Source: Intestinibacter bartlettii
GTDB lineage: Bacteria; Bacillota; Clostridia; Peptostreptococcales; Peptostreptococcaceae
Length of the DNA: 64,000 nucleotides
Strand: one strand, 5' to 3'
NCBI RefSeq assembly: GCF_000154445.1
Contig: NZ_DS499566.1
Shown: in pieces, positions 1-9,451 of the stretch
Layout of the letters: every line of letters starts with the position of its first letter
Numbering within the stretch: the stretch's first letter is position 1
The notes under the pieces: model-generated
The model's input: only the letters and a program-made list of their open reading frames with translations
What the model was told of the DNA's origin: nothing
Database searches by the model: none
Translations under genes and position numbers: made by a program

Positions 1-308
1 TGTGCCTCTTCCTCAGCTTTTTTCTTAGCAGCTAATTCTTCTTCTTTCTCTTTTTGTTCTTGTTCCTGCATTTCAAACCAAGGTTGTGCCTCTTTTACCT
101 TTGAACGTAATTCTTCAATTTCTTTTGACTGTTTTGTGTCATTTGATTTATAGTCAGATAATTGACTTTCATAATCACTTATTTTCCCATTACTACTAAT
201 TGAAAATATAATTGCTCCTAATATAAATCCCACTATTAATCCTATAACCAAATTCTTATCGATTTTGAATTGTGACTTAAAATTATTTTTTTCTTCTGAT
301 TCTTTCAT
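1..308 (-). CDS. Partial membrane-anchored coiled-coil protein (C-terminus outside window)
   Basis: The gene starts at 308 behind a strong GGGGAGGA ribosome binding site and runs off the left edge, so only about 102 residues are visible. A short charged N-terminus is followed by one transmembrane segment (about residues 21-38, rich in Ile, Leu, Val and Gly). An extended Lys/Glu/Gln-rich coiled coil then begins (about residues 43 onward, with repeated KEKEEE and AAKKKAEEEA patterns). This looks like a type II membrane protein with an extracytoplasmic coiled-coil stalk. Family and function are not recognisable from this fragment. Confidence 0.75.
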   Translation of the reverse strand, partial: MKESEEKNNFKSQFKIDKNLVIGLIVGFILGAIIFSISSNGKISDYESQLSDYKSNDTKQSKEIEELRSKVKEAQPWFEMQEQEQKEKEEELAAKKKAEEEA

Positions 309-439
309 ATAACTCTATTCCTCCCCATAAAATAATAATATTAATTATATAATAGCATATTATTTCATGAGAAAATATAGAATTTTTTCCATATTTTGTG
401 TACAATATATCTATTACAATAAAAAGGGGAGGGACGATT

Positions 440-1402
440 ATGCCACTTAAAATACCAAAAACATTACCAGCATATTCGGTTTTATCAAATGAAAACATTT
501 TCGTCATGGACACAGAAAGATCTATGCGACAAGATATAAGACCATTAAAAATAGCTATACTAAATTTAATGCCTCTTAAAATACAAACTGAAAACCAACT
601 ACTTAGATATTTATCTAATTCACCTATACAAGTAGAAATAACTTTACTTAATGTAAAAAGCCACGAATGTAAAAACACATCAAGCGAACATTTAGATAAA
701 TTCTACACTCATTTTGACAATATTAAAGATCAAAAATTCGACGGATTAATAATAACAGGGGCTCCAGTTGAACTTTTAGAATTTGAAGAAGTTGAATATT
801 GGGATGAATTAGTCGAAATTATGGAATGGAGCAAGAAAAATGTCTTCTCAACTATACATATATGTTGGGCCGCACAAGCTGCACTATACCATTATTATGG
901 AATACAAAAACACGTTTTAAAAGATAAATTATCAGGAATATTTGCGCACAAAGTAAATAATCCATCGGCAACTTTAACAAGAGGGCTAAACGATATGTTC
1001 TACGCTCCACATTCTAGACATACAGAAGTTAGAAAAGAAGACATCTTAAAAGTAGACGAATTAGAAATTTTATCTGAATCTGAAAAAGCAGGACCATTTA
1101 TAATATCTACTGAAGATGGAAGAAAAATCTTTGTAACAGGCCATCTAGAATACGATACTGACACATTACAACAAGAATATGTCAGAGACTTTAACAAAGG
1201 TATGAATCCACTTATACCTGAAAATTACTATCCTAATGGAGATACACAAAGCGAACCTGTAAACACTTGGAGATCAAACGCCAACTTATTCTATGGCAAC
1301 TGGTTAAATTACCAAGTTTATCAAAATACACCATATGAGATTAATAAGATTGGCGAAAAGATGAGTTTACGTAGTGACTCGTATGAAGCTGATGAAGATT
1401 AG
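440..1402 (+). CDS. metA: Homoserine O-acetyltransferase of the MetA/HTS family
   Basis: First committed step of methionine synthesis: acylation of homoserine. The start at 440 is chosen because GGGGAGGG precedes it; an upstream in-frame ATG at 398 has no such site. The 320-residue length is normal. Cys142 (HICWAAQA) is the acyl nucleophile, and His235 and Glu237 (GHLEYD) complete the catalytic set. Residue 111 is Glu (GAPVE). In this family Glu111 is known to favour acetyl-CoA and Gly111 succinyl-CoA, so the product is predicted to be O-acetylhomoserine despite the usual 'succinyltransferase' label. The gene stands alone and ends at a strong terminator; no SAM riboswitch was seen upstream. 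Confidence 0.95.
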   Translation: MPLKIPKTLPAYSVLSNENIFVMDTERSMRQDIRPLKIAILNLMPLKIQTENQLLRYLSNSPIQVEITLLNVKSHECKNTSSEHLDKFYTHFDNIKDQKFDGLIITGAPVELLEFEEVEYWDELVEIMEWSKKNVFSTIHICWAAQAALYHYYGIQKHVLKDKLSGIFAHKVNNPSATLTRGLNDMFYAPHSRHTEVRKEDILKVDELEILSESEKAGPFIISTEDGRKIFVTGHLEYDTDTLQQEYVRDFNKGMNPLIPENYYPNGDTQSEPVNTWRSNANLFYGNWLNYQVYQNTPYEINKIGEKMSLRSDSYEADED

Positions 1403-1411
1403 GATTTTTTT

Positions 1412-1443
1412 GAACGCTGAAAGTTTTTCGGCGTTCTTTTTTT
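1412..1443 (+). terminator. Rho-independent terminator of metA
   Basis: A GAACGC/GCGTTC stem with a T-rich loop is followed by a run of seven T, ten bases after the metA stop. Confidence 0.85.
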
Positions 1444-1650
1444 GTGACATTGGGATTTTTTTTAACGACTTTGTGATGGTTTTTGTTATTAATTTTTTAG
1501 TATTATTTCCTACTGGGAATTTATTATTTTATTGTTTTTAGAGTATAAAAAATAGAACAGTACTGTGTACTGCCCTATATAAATTCAATAAATATTAATC
1601 AACTCCCAATGCTTTAAATACAGCCTATTTCAGTAAAATATTTTTATATA

Positions 1651-2922
1651 TTAATTATCTTGAATTAATTCATTCTTTCTTTTTTCCATTCTATGAATTA
1701 TTTTATTATATATAAACTTCAATTTTTCACTATCAATATCAGACAATGAATAATATTCAACTTCAATATTCCATGACACTTTTGAATACAAACTTATATT
1801 TTCATTATAGTTGATGTCACAATACTTTTTAATATCAAACCTATCATTAATATCTAGTATTGAAGTGTAGTCCAATTCCTTTAATATTTTTTTACTTAAC
1901 AATCCATTTTCAAATCTTTCTCTAAATACACTTTCATCTACTATAGAACTTTCTGAAAAATACCATACCAATTTATCTATAAACTCTGTATTTTGCAAGC
2001 TGTGAGATAAGTCAGTTTTCTCAAATACACTTTCATCTGTAAATTCTTCTTTTAATGTATCATCTAATGTTAAACATATTTCTAAATCAGCTATATTATG
2101 TGCTCTTAATTCTTTAATATCTCTTTTATTAGATGTTGTCATAGTCTTTTTTGTATATACAATCCTTTTAACACCTAATGCTTTAAAAACTACTATTGCT
2201 TCATTAAAAATACTGTCTGAAATATATTTATCAAAATTATTTACTGGAATTAAACATGTATTTATATAGTTATTTAGTAAGTAAACCTCATTGCCATTAA
2301 TAATTTTTCCACTAATTAAATTTGCATATAAGTTATTCTTTTTACTTACTGGTATATCCCAAATTAGTAGATTCTTTTTATATTTTCCAGTTGTTTGATT
2401 TTCATTTGAGTTTTGTTTCAATTGATATACTACTGTTGTATTATTTCTTTTAACTTTCAATTTTTCTTTTATTTGTTCTTTATATTGATTAAGTGCATCT
2501 CCTATGCTTTTTACTGCAAACATCACTATACCAGCATCATCAACAAGACCAAAAATCGGTAAAGCATCTGGTATTATGTCTATTGGATTTGCTACATATA
2601 ATAATGCTACTACTGCAATTGCTTTTGCTTTTAAACCTGCTCTTGGATCTTTTATTAATTCATACATTGCTTTTATGTCTTCCATTACTCTTTCTAGCGG
2701 CGTACCCTCAGCCTTTTCATATACTCTAGATTCTTCATCTAAAACCATATTAAAATCTTCTTCAGAATAATTAGCCTCATCAAAACTCTGTTTCATTTTA
2801 TCATATTTATTTTTCTCTATTGTTTCACAATTGCAATATGGACACATAGTTAATTGTGATCTATTTATTTCAAATTCTTCATTACAATTAATACAAATAT
2901 ACTTCAATTTTTTCACCCCCAT
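1651..2922 (-). CDS. Zinc-ribbon and DUF1232 (YkvA-like) protein
   Basis: The N-terminus has two CxxC pairs (Cys10/13 and Cys27/30), a zinc ribbon. Residues about 100-140 carry the DUF1232/YkvA helical hairpin, including the signature NPIDIIPDALP and a conserved DD pair. The C-terminal 250 residues are not recognised. The ATG at 2922 has no good ribosome binding site; a TTG at 2907 lies seven bases after GGGGGTG and would give the typical start just before the zinc ribbon, so the true start may be 2907. The gene lies 16 bases downstream of the Mrr-like nuclease and is probably co-transcribed with it. A defence or accessory role is suggested only by that position. Confidence 0.75.
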   Translation of the reverse strand: MGVKKLKYICINCNEEFEINRSQLTMCPYCNCETIEKNKYDKMKQSFDEANYSEEDFNMVLDEESRVYEKAEGTPLERVMEDIKAMYELIKDPRAGLKAKAIAVVALLYVANPIDIIPDALPIFGLVDDAGIVMFAVKSIGDALNQYKEQIKEKLKVKRNNTTVVYQLKQNSNENQTTGKYKKNLLIWDIPVSKKNNLYANLISGKIINGNEVYLLNNYINTCLIPVNNFDKYISDSIFNEAIVVFKALGVKRIVYTKKTMTTSNKRDIKELRAHNIADLEICLTLDDTLKEEFTDESVFEKTDLSHSLQNTEFIDKLVWYFSESSIVDESVFRERFENGLLSKKILKELDYTSILDINDRFDIKKYCDINYNENISLYSKVSWNIEVEYYSLSDIDSEKLKFIYNKIIHRMEKRKNELIQDN

Positions 2923-2938
2923 TAAATTCTATCTCTAA

Positions 2939-3964
2939 CTATATAATTGTTGGTATACTACAAATACCAAGTGATCTCTTAGTACCCTTACTTAATTTAT
3001 CTAAGTTATCTATTATCAATTGAACAAGCTCCTCTCCATCCATTACATCAATATTATTTTCTGATGCAATTTTACGAGTTTCATCGCTTACAAATCCACT
3101 AGTTATAAAATATCCTTCATACTCTTCATATTCTTTTTGTTTCAAAACATCTATAACTTGTTGTATCCCATAACTTCCACTTTCACCATTATGATGTTTT
3201 ACTTGAACAAATATCTTTTTTGACATAAATGAATCCTCTTTTATTGCTAATATATCGGCATCAGCTTTTCCTTGAAATTTATTTTTCGCCAAAATTTTCG
3301 ATTCATAGCCTTCACATTGCATAATTTCACAAACTAAATTTTCTAAACCTATTCCACCAGTTTGTAAGTTACTCTTTCCTTTTTGTATGTTTTCAAGCAA
3401 TCCTTTTTTTAATTTTTCTAGTTCTATTTGCTCTATCTCCTGTATTTTTTTAGAATATGAATAAGATGGTCTATTAAAAATTTCTTCTATTTCATCTTTA
3501 AATTCATATAAATTAGATACTGTATTTCCACGAACACGAAGTCTTCTTTGAAGTCCTTCTGATAAATCATTTCTAGGAATTATCAATGGTTCATTATCTT
3601 TATATCTATATGTAACAGCTCTTTGGTTTGCTAAATCTATATCAGGATTAGTTCCTTTTTCAAAATAAATTTCTTTATCCTCTACTTCAGCAATTGCAAT
3701 ATATGAATAATAAGGTACTACTATAAAATCACCTTTTTTAAGATTTTTAAATCTCTCTACTTCATTTAACTTTTTAGAAATTAAACTTTGCTTTTGATCT
3801 TTTTGATAATATTCATCTAAAACCTTTTTTCTTAATTTTTTAGAATCTAGCTCTTTACTAAAATCAACTCTACTCCATCCAACTGCTACTACATTATTCT
3901 TAAAAAATATATCAAATGCCTCTGTATTAGAATTTTTTGCCCTTACCATGTAATAGTTACGCAT
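2939..3964 (-). CDS. Mrr-like restriction endonuclease with PUA/EVE-like N-terminus
   Basis: The C-terminal half is an Mrr_cat PD-(D/E)XK nuclease: Glu208 (GLENLV), Asp237 (ADADILA) and Gln254-x-Lys256 (FVQVK) form the usual E/D/QxK catalytic set. The N-terminal ~130 residues (a VVAVGW strand, GDFIVVPYYSYIAIAEV) resemble PUA/EVE-type domains that read modified bases; this half is inferred. Enzymes of this design usually cut modified foreign DNA (type IV restriction). There is no methylase nearby, which fits. It heads a two-gene unit with the DUF1232 protein and shares the island with McrBC. Confidence 0.8.
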   Translation of the reverse strand: MRNYYMVRAKNSNTEAFDIFFKNNVVAVGWSRVDFSKELDSKKLRKKVLDEYYQKDQKQSLISKKLNEVERFKNLKKGDFIVVPYYSYIAIAEVEDKEIYFEKGTNPDIDLANQRAVTYRYKDNEPLIIPRNDLSEGLQRRLRVRGNTVSNLYEFKDEIEEIFNRPSYSYSKKIQEIEQIELEKLKKGLLENIQKGKSNLQTGGIGLENLVCEIMQCEGYESKILAKNKFQGKADADILAIKEDSFMSKKIFVQVKHHNGESGSYGIQQVIDVLKQKEYEEYEGYFITSGFVSDETRKIASENNIDVMDGEELVQLIIDNLDKLSKGTKRSLGICSIPTII

Positions 3965-4144
3965 AATTCTTCCCCCTCATTTTGTTTTATAATCTAATTG
4001 TAATATTTTATATCTATTTTTTGTATAATTTATCGAAATATTTTTAAATATACTTCGCTTACACAATTTCCATATATTGACTATATACAGAATTAACTAT
4101 ACAATTTGTTATTAGAGGATATTTTTTAGAAAGAGTGATGTAAA

Positions 4145-4837
4145 ATGGAAAACAGTAAAAATAATTGTTGGTTTTATCGCATTTTGATTTATTCAATAGG
4201 GCTTGCCGTCCTTTCAATCGGCATTACATTAAACACAAAATCGGGACTTGGAGTATCTCCAATCATATCTATCCCATTTTCGATATCAAGTATTTTTAAT
4301 TTAAACTTTGCAACTATGACATTTGTTGTATATACAATGTTTGTAATAATCCAATTTATAATAAAAGGCAAAAACAGACAATGGATAGACATCTTGCAAA
4401 TACCTTTTAGTTTATTATTCAGTGTTCTTATAAACTTTTTCAACGGGATTTTTCAATTCAATTACACTACATTGTGGCAAAATCTATTGCTTCTTTTAGT
4501 TGCAATAATCGTGACATCTATAGGAGCTGCTATGACAGTAAATATGAAACTTGTTCCAAATCCTGCAGATGGGCTCGCACAGGCTATTGGTGATTTATTA
4601 AATAAGGGGCTTGGCTTTGGTAAAAATACAATTGACTTATTTTCAGTTGCTACAACATGTGGTATTGGGTTATTGTTTACTGGCAATATAGTTGCAATTG
4701 GGCTGGGGACTTTGATTGCTATGATTGGCGTTGGACGATGTATAGCGCTTTTTAATTTTGTTTTTAAGAAGAAGATGGATGAGGTTTCTGGACTTGTAAA
4801 TTATGAAGTTGAGGTTGAAGTTGCTCAGACAAATTAG
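4145..4837 (+). CDS. YczE/YyaS/YitT-type integral membrane protein
   Basis: A 230-residue protein with about five to six hydrophobic segments, two of them separated by the characteristic loop SIGITLNTKSGLGVSPI. A second motif (NPADGLAQ) repeats the family pattern. This matches the YczE group of membrane proteins, often annotated as transporters, with no established substrate. It is a single-gene unit on the plus strand inside the restriction island and converges on the DUF6946 gene at a shared terminator. Confidence 0.75.
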   Translation: MENSKNNCWFYRILIYSIGLAVLSIGITLNTKSGLGVSPIISIPFSISSIFNLNFATMTFVVYTMFVIIQFIIKGKNRQWIDILQIPFSLLFSVLINFFNGIFQFNYTTLWQNLLLLLVAIIVTSIGAAMTVNMKLVPNPADGLAQAIGDLLNKGLGFGKNTIDLFSVATTCGIGLLFTGNIVAIGLGTLIAMIGVGRCIALFNFVFKKKMDEVSGLVNYEVEVEVAQTN

Positions 4838-4852
4838 GTTATTTAATGCAAA

Positions 4853-4880
4853 ATAAGGGGACTAATAATAGCCCCCTTAC
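4853..4880. terminator. Bidirectional terminator between YczE-like and DUF6946 genes
   Basis: A TAAGGGG/CCCCTTA stem lies between convergent genes, with T-rich flanks on both sides. Confidence 0.75.
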
Positions 4881-4893
4881 TTTATATTTAAAC

Positions 4894-5613
4894 TTATATA
4901 TATAAATCTTCCACATAAAATTCTATATCTTCAAACCCTGGTAATCTATAAAATCCTTCACTTTGTTTATACTTAGAAATTGTACTTATAAAATAATTTA
5001 AATCGTCTTTGTTTTTCTTCATAGAATTAGACATATGTCCTAATGCAGATATAAAAGTTATAACAGCTAAAACTCCCTTTTTAGCCCCTACTTTTTCAGC
5101 CTCAAGTAATGTTCCAACTGTTGCTGTTAATAACTGATATTTTAAATATGTATTATCTATTTCAGAATCATATATACATTTATATAAATATTTTAAACGT
5201 TTATATTTTCCTTTAGCATCTTCTGGTTTTTTCATAATCAAGTCTTCTATTATTTTATATACAGGTTCGTCCAATGGTTCTTCTACTTTAGCTTCAATCC
5301 CTACTACCACTTCATTTTCTTTAACTAATAATAAATCATGGGTTCTCCCTTGACCTCTAGACTTTAATCCTGTAATAGCTTCTGGTTCTCCTTGTAATTC
5401 TCCACTTGGTTGGCATCCTATTTTTATTAATAAAACTTCTAATTCTTGAGGTAAATATTTATTTCCTTCTATTATATATTTAGCTAATTCTTTTGCACTT
5501 TTTCCATCTTTCCAATGTATATCCTTTTTCATAGGTGGTGCATAATTATACCAATCATCTACTGAATTAATTTGATTTCCTTTTTTGCTTAAAGTTACTT
5601 TATATTTATTCAT
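4894..5613 (-). CDS. DUF6946-like PD-(D/E)XK nuclease-like protein
   Basis: The motif Asp93 (THDLLLV) and Glu107-x-Lys109 (GIEAKVEEPL) matches the PD-(D/E)XK nuclease core, as in the DUF6946 family. The N-terminal ~80 residues are a conserved accessory region (WKDGKSAKELAKYI). It lies 36 bases downstream of mcrC on the same strand, so it is likely part of the McrBC transcription unit, as a third subunit or an independent effector. Catalytic activity has not been shown for this family as far as I know. Confidence 0.65.
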   Translation of the reverse strand: MNKYKVTLSKKGNQINSVDDWYNYAPPMKKDIHWKDGKSAKELAKYIIEGNKYLPQELEVLLIKIGCQPSGELQGEPEAITGLKSRGQGRTHDLLLVKENEVVVGIEAKVEEPLDEPVYKIIEDLIMKKPEDAKGKYKRLKYLYKCIYDSEIDNTYLKYQLLTATVGTLLEAEKVGAKKGVLAVITFISALGHMSNSMKKNKDDLNYFISTISKYKQSEGFYRLPGFEDIEFYVEDLYI

Positions 5614-5649
5614 AAATTCCCCTCCAAATAATATTATGACCTAAAATAA

Positions 5650-6957
5650 TTATCTTTTAATTTCTTCCAAAGACAATCCCAAATCCAATAAACTATTTTC
5701 TATACAAGCAATATCCACAAAAAATACACCAACTCTAACTCCATCATCACTTCTAAAAAAAATACTATTACACTCTCTCATTTCATCATTTACAGGATAC
5801 AAAAGCCATATATCTGATGTTCTATACTTTTTAGCATAAGCATACATCTGATACATATCAGTTTGAGATATTCCATAATTAGCCCTTTCATTATTGCATA
5901 AATGCTTCCACTTAGTATCCATTATGATTTTTCTGCCATTACCACAATCTACTACAATATCCGGTCTTAATGCAAATTGTTTTCTAGGTTCGTCAAATAA
6001 ATAGTACCCTCTGTCTTGTATAGATACTTCCCAACCAATTTTTCCAAGCACTTTTTTTAAATTTTTAGCAACATAAGCTTCAAATACTTTTTCCATAGGA
6101 AATAACAAAGCCTTAACAGTAGATTTACCTGAGAAAGTAGTAAAACTCTTATTCATAAGAAATACTTTAGACCATGGTATTATTGTTTTATAATCTCTAT
6201 TACTTCTATCTATAACTATCTTTGAAAAATCCTTTTTATAATTTATCGATTCTTTAATCTGTCCAAATGAAACTAAAAGCTTTCTTATCTCTTTTAAATT
6301 TTCTGAACTATTTGATATTTTTTGAAGTTTTAATAGCGTACTTTTTATAATTCTATTTTCAGCCCTATTTACATCGTACTCATCAAATTCTATATAAAAT
6401 CTCTCCTTGTGAATTAGATTTTGATTTATATTTTTATTTACAAGCAATTTTCCTTTGTAAAATTTTGAATTTTGTTCTTTTCTAATATAAGATGATTTTA
6501 TTCCATGTTTGACTAATTTACGAACTTCCTGTAAGTACATATTTATAAAAATCTCATATAAATTCATACCTCCTACTTTTAAATTTGCATCGTCGAATAC
6601 CTTACTTGGGAAATCATTCATACTTCTAATCATTTTTATAAATACTCGCTTGGTTTGTTCATTATTATAATCCTCTCTTCCAAACGATATTTTGGGAAGT
6701 ATCTGTATTTGATAACCGTTGTCCATCTGAATTACACCTACATAATTTCTTATATTTATAATCTCTCCAACATTACGTTTGTAGCTTATTTTCATAAAAT
6801 CTAATAAATCAGTATTATCCTCACTTGAATAAGTACGAATAAAATTTATCAACTCATCAAATATAGATTTATTTAAAAATTTATATCTCAAATCATCCTT
6901 ATAATCTTCATTGCAAATGATTGAATCAAATTCTTTTACTTCTAAAAAGTTCTTCAT
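5650..6957 (-). CDS. mcrC: McrC family 5-methylcytosine restriction nuclease subunit
   Basis: McrC is the nuclease and GTPase-stimulating subunit of the McrBC type IV system. The 435-residue length suits the family. The C-terminal PD-(D/E)XK site is visible as Asp333 (RPDIVV) and Asp347-x-Lys349 (MDTKWK). The start overlaps the mcrB stop by four bases, implying translational coupling. The N-terminal part contains the usual QILPKI strand and the basic middle domain. The assignment rests on these motifs and on linkage to mcrB. Confidence 0.9.
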   Translation of the reverse strand: MKNFLEVKEFDSIICNEDYKDDLRYKFLNKSIFDELINFIRTYSSEDNTDLLDFMKISYKRNVGEIINIRNYVGVIQMDNGYQIQILPKISFGREDYNNEQTKRVFIKMIRSMNDFPSKVFDDANLKVGGMNLYEIFINMYLQEVRKLVKHGIKSSYIRKEQNSKFYKGKLLVNKNINQNLIHKERFYIEFDEYDVNRAENRIIKSTLLKLQKISNSSENLKEIRKLLVSFGQIKESINYKKDFSKIVIDRSNRDYKTIIPWSKVFLMNKSFTTFSGKSTVKALLFPMEKVFEAYVAKNLKKVLGKIGWEVSIQDRGYYLFDEPRKQFALRPDIVVDCGNGRKIIMDTKWKHLCNNERANYGISQTDMYQMYAYAKKYRTSDIWLLYPVNDEMRECNSIFFRSDDGVRVGVFFVDIACIENSLLDLGLSLEEIKR

Positions 6958-8720
6958 ATGCCTTCACCAATTTCTCTGTAACTGTTAATATCCCAAAAAG
7001 CTTCTTCTTGTATCATGTATTTTTTGTCTGGCAAATCAATATCATCTACATTTCCATTAAATATATCCTTGGCAATTAATTTTTCATCCAATATAAATTT
7101 GTAATCGTCACTAGATTTACAATTATCTCCAAGCACGAGCTGTATCTTGCTATAATCTTCATAAAAATACTCCTGTAAAAGGGGGATAATCGACTCTTCA
7201 AATATATTACCTAATTTCTCTATACTATTGTCATCTTTAAGTTCAGTAAAAAATGCATGTCCTATAGTATGTTCTCTATCGTACAGATACTCAATTCTTT
7301 CGTTGATTATTTCTAACATTAAAGCAACATCAATTTCCTCGCCATATTCATCTTCAACTATATCTGCTCCAACTTCTCTAAGTATATCAGCATCTGGCAT
7401 TTTCTCTATGAATTTAAAACGTCTGCGAAGTGCGGTATCCATAAGTGCTATCGAACGATCTGCTGTATTCATAGTCCCAACTATATACACATTATCTGGT
7501 ACCCCGAAAGTTTCTCCCGAATATGGTAGTACTACCTCCATACCTTCTTCTCTGCCCAAACGTTTGCTCTCTTCAATTAGTGTAATTAGTTCCCCAAATA
7601 TTTTAGATATATTACCTCTATTAATTTCATCTATTATAAATACATACGGCTGTTTGTTGTCTATTTTTATTGCCCTTTTACAAAATGCTTTAAAAATACC
7701 GTCCTTAAGTTTATAAGTTAGATTTCCATCTGTTGTTGTCTCAGGGCTTATACCTTCTATAAATTCTTCATATCCATAAGATTGGTGAAAAGTAGTAAAT
7801 TCAATACGACCTTGTTTTTTTAATTCATTATATCTACTTAAAACCTCATCATAATCTTCCAAGTCATAAATATCTCTCTTATCGCAAATTGCCACAGCAT
7901 AATTGATTGTATTGTATGTTTTTCCGGTCCCTGGAGGTCCATAAAGAATTAAGTTGTTATCGTAATAATATTCATAATCCTCATCATATTTTGGATTACT
8001 AGCAACAATATCAAAAACCCTATAATTTTTAAAATCAAAATTTTCGTCCCTAAATGATTTTACAGCTCTACAATTTTTTACATACGTATAAATTTCTGTC
8101 TTTTTATCTAAATCAACTCCTAATATTTCAAATATATTGCCATTTCCCATATTAGAATTAAATATCGGAAATGTATAAGGCTTCAAACAGTGCAGTATCA
8201 TAGAGGCAGAAGCAGCTTTCATACCTCGGATGTCCTTATCTAAAACTTCATCTGCCTTATTAAATATTTCATCGTCATCCTCCATATCAATAATTTCTGT
8301 ACATAAATTAATAAATCTTATAACTGTATTTTTATCTGTTTTATCTTTGAAAGAAAAAAATCCCGTTCCAAACATACCAAAACATGGTTTAGTGCTACCT
8401 ATATTTTTATACTTTTCATCGATAGCATTTTGCCATATTCTATCCATAACTCCTATAAGCCTTTTCTTTTCACTCTTTGGTAAATTACTTTCATTTATAG
8501 TTTCCTTTCTTTTATAGATACCTTTTTTCCATGTCCCCACTGACATCAAATAAACTAGATTTAAATCTTTGTAATTTAACACCGAAGTATTTTTAATGTT
8601 CATATATGAACGTATAGTTTCCCTCATTAGCTCATAAGAGCCATCATGTTCATCAGGTATAATTTCTTTCTCTTTTTTCAAATCATTTATTATAATTTCT
8701 CTCATTTCTGAAGTCACCAT
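6954..8720 (-). CDS. mcrB: McrB family AAA+ GTPase of a type IV restriction system
   Basis: Motor subunit that binds modified DNA and drives McrC cleavage. The AAA+ core shows Walker A GPPGTGKT (261-268), Walker B FIIDEINRGN (361-370), the McrB signature MNTADRS (417-423), and an arginine-rich stretch LRRRFKF nearby. The 250-residue N-terminal domain differs from E. coli McrB and presumably sets DNA specificity. It is preceded by AGGTGA and begins the mcrB-mcrC-DUF6946 operon. The target modification cannot be read from sequence. Confidence 0.92.
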   Translation of the reverse strand: MVTSEMREIIINDLKKEKEIIPDEHDGSYELMRETIRSYMNIKNTSVLNYKDLNLVYLMSVGTWKKGIYKRKETINESNLPKSEKKRLIGVMDRIWQNAIDEKYKNIGSTKPCFGMFGTGFFSFKDKTDKNTVIRFINLCTEIIDMEDDDEIFNKADEVLDKDIRGMKAASASMILHCLKPYTFPIFNSNMGNGNIFEILGVDLDKKTEIYTYVKNCRAVKSFRDENFDFKNYRVFDIVASNPKYDEDYEYYYDNNLILYGPPGTGKTYNTINYAVAICDKRDIYDLEDYDEVLSRYNELKKQGRIEFTTFHQSYGYEEFIEGISPETTTDGNLTYKLKDGIFKAFCKRAIKIDNKQPYVFIIDEINRGNISKIFGELITLIEESKRLGREEGMEVVLPYSGETFGVPDNVYIVGTMNTADRSIALMDTALRRRFKFIEKMPDADILREVGADIVEDEYGEEIDVALMLEIINERIEYLYDREHTIGHAFFTELKDDNSIEKLGNIFEESIIPLLQEYFYEDYSKIQLVLGDNCKSSDDYKFILDEKLIAKDIFNGNVDDIDLPDKKYMIQEEAFWDINSYREIGEGI

Positions 8721-8850
8721 AATTTCACCTAGCCTTTTTTATTACTATAATATCTATTAATTAGATTTTATCACTTTATTGCATTTATTGTATATATATA
8801 GCAACATATTGTTTTTAATCTTACCAATCCCAAAAACATAAAAATAAAAA

Positions 8851-8896
8851 AAGACACAGCGATTAGTACATATTATACATTCCATCCTGTGTCTTT
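8851..8896 (-). terminator. Terminator downstream of the truncated ABC ATPase
   Basis: An AAGACACAG/CTGTGTCTT stem with a long loop is followed by a T-rich tract on the minus strand. Confidence 0.7.
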
Positions 8897-8929
8897 CTAA
8901 TTATATTTAAATAAATTCCAAAGCACTCT

Positions 8930-9366
8930 TTATCCTAAAAGCGCCTTATCACTAGCAAATTCTTCCCCACTAGCCTCTTCAAATTTATGAAGCAAATCCT
9001 CCACAGTAAGTTTCTTTTTATCTTCGCCTTTAATATCTAAAATAATATTTCCATCCATCATCATTATAAGGTGGTTTCCGTGAGCGATTGCGTCTTTCAT
9101 ATTGTGTGTAATCATTAGTGTTGTTAGATTGTTTCGTTTTATAATTTCATCTGTTGTTTCTAAAACTTTTGTGGCAGTTTTCGGGTCAAGTGCTGCTGTG
9201 TGTTCGTCTAGAAGAAGAAGTTTTGGCTTTTTAAGTGTTGCCATTAATAATGTAAGTGCTTGGCGTTGGCCCCCAGAAAGTAATCCGACTTTTGAAGTCA
9301 TACGATTTTCTAGTCCTAGACCAAGTGTTTTTAGTAATTCTTTGTAAACTGCTCTTTCTGATGATT
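8930..9366 (-). pseudogene. 5'-truncated ABC transporter ATPase (COG1101 type)
   Basis: Only the C-terminal half survives. The readable part has the ABC signature LSGGQRQ, Walker B LLLLDEHTAALD and the H-loop MITHNM, but no Walker A. Homology continues upstream of the ATG at 9301 for about 21 codons (to YKELLKTLGLGLENRM) and meets an in-frame stop near 9366, immediately after the terminator of the next gene. It therefore has no promoter and no nucleotide-binding P-loop. It resembles ATPases of the TrpXY-type substrate-binding/ABC systems; the permease and binding protein are absent. Non-functional remnant. Confidence 0.85.
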
Positions 9367-9372
9367 TCTAAT

Positions 9373-9415
9373 AAAAGACTCCTTATATGGAATTAACCAA
9401 AATAAGGAGTCTTTT
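9373..9415 (-). terminator. Terminator of the pyridoxamine oxidase-like gene
   Basis: A long AAAAGACTCCTTAT/ATAAGGAGTCTTTT stem lies between the oxidase-like gene and the ABC remnant. Confidence 0.85.
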
Positions 9416-9451
9416 CATAATTTATAGGATATTATAATCCTTTTATATCAA

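Noticed and set aside
2493..2770. Two plus-strand ORFs inside the DUF1232 gene
   Set aside because: Antisense shadows of a conserved domain; no ribosome site and biased composition.
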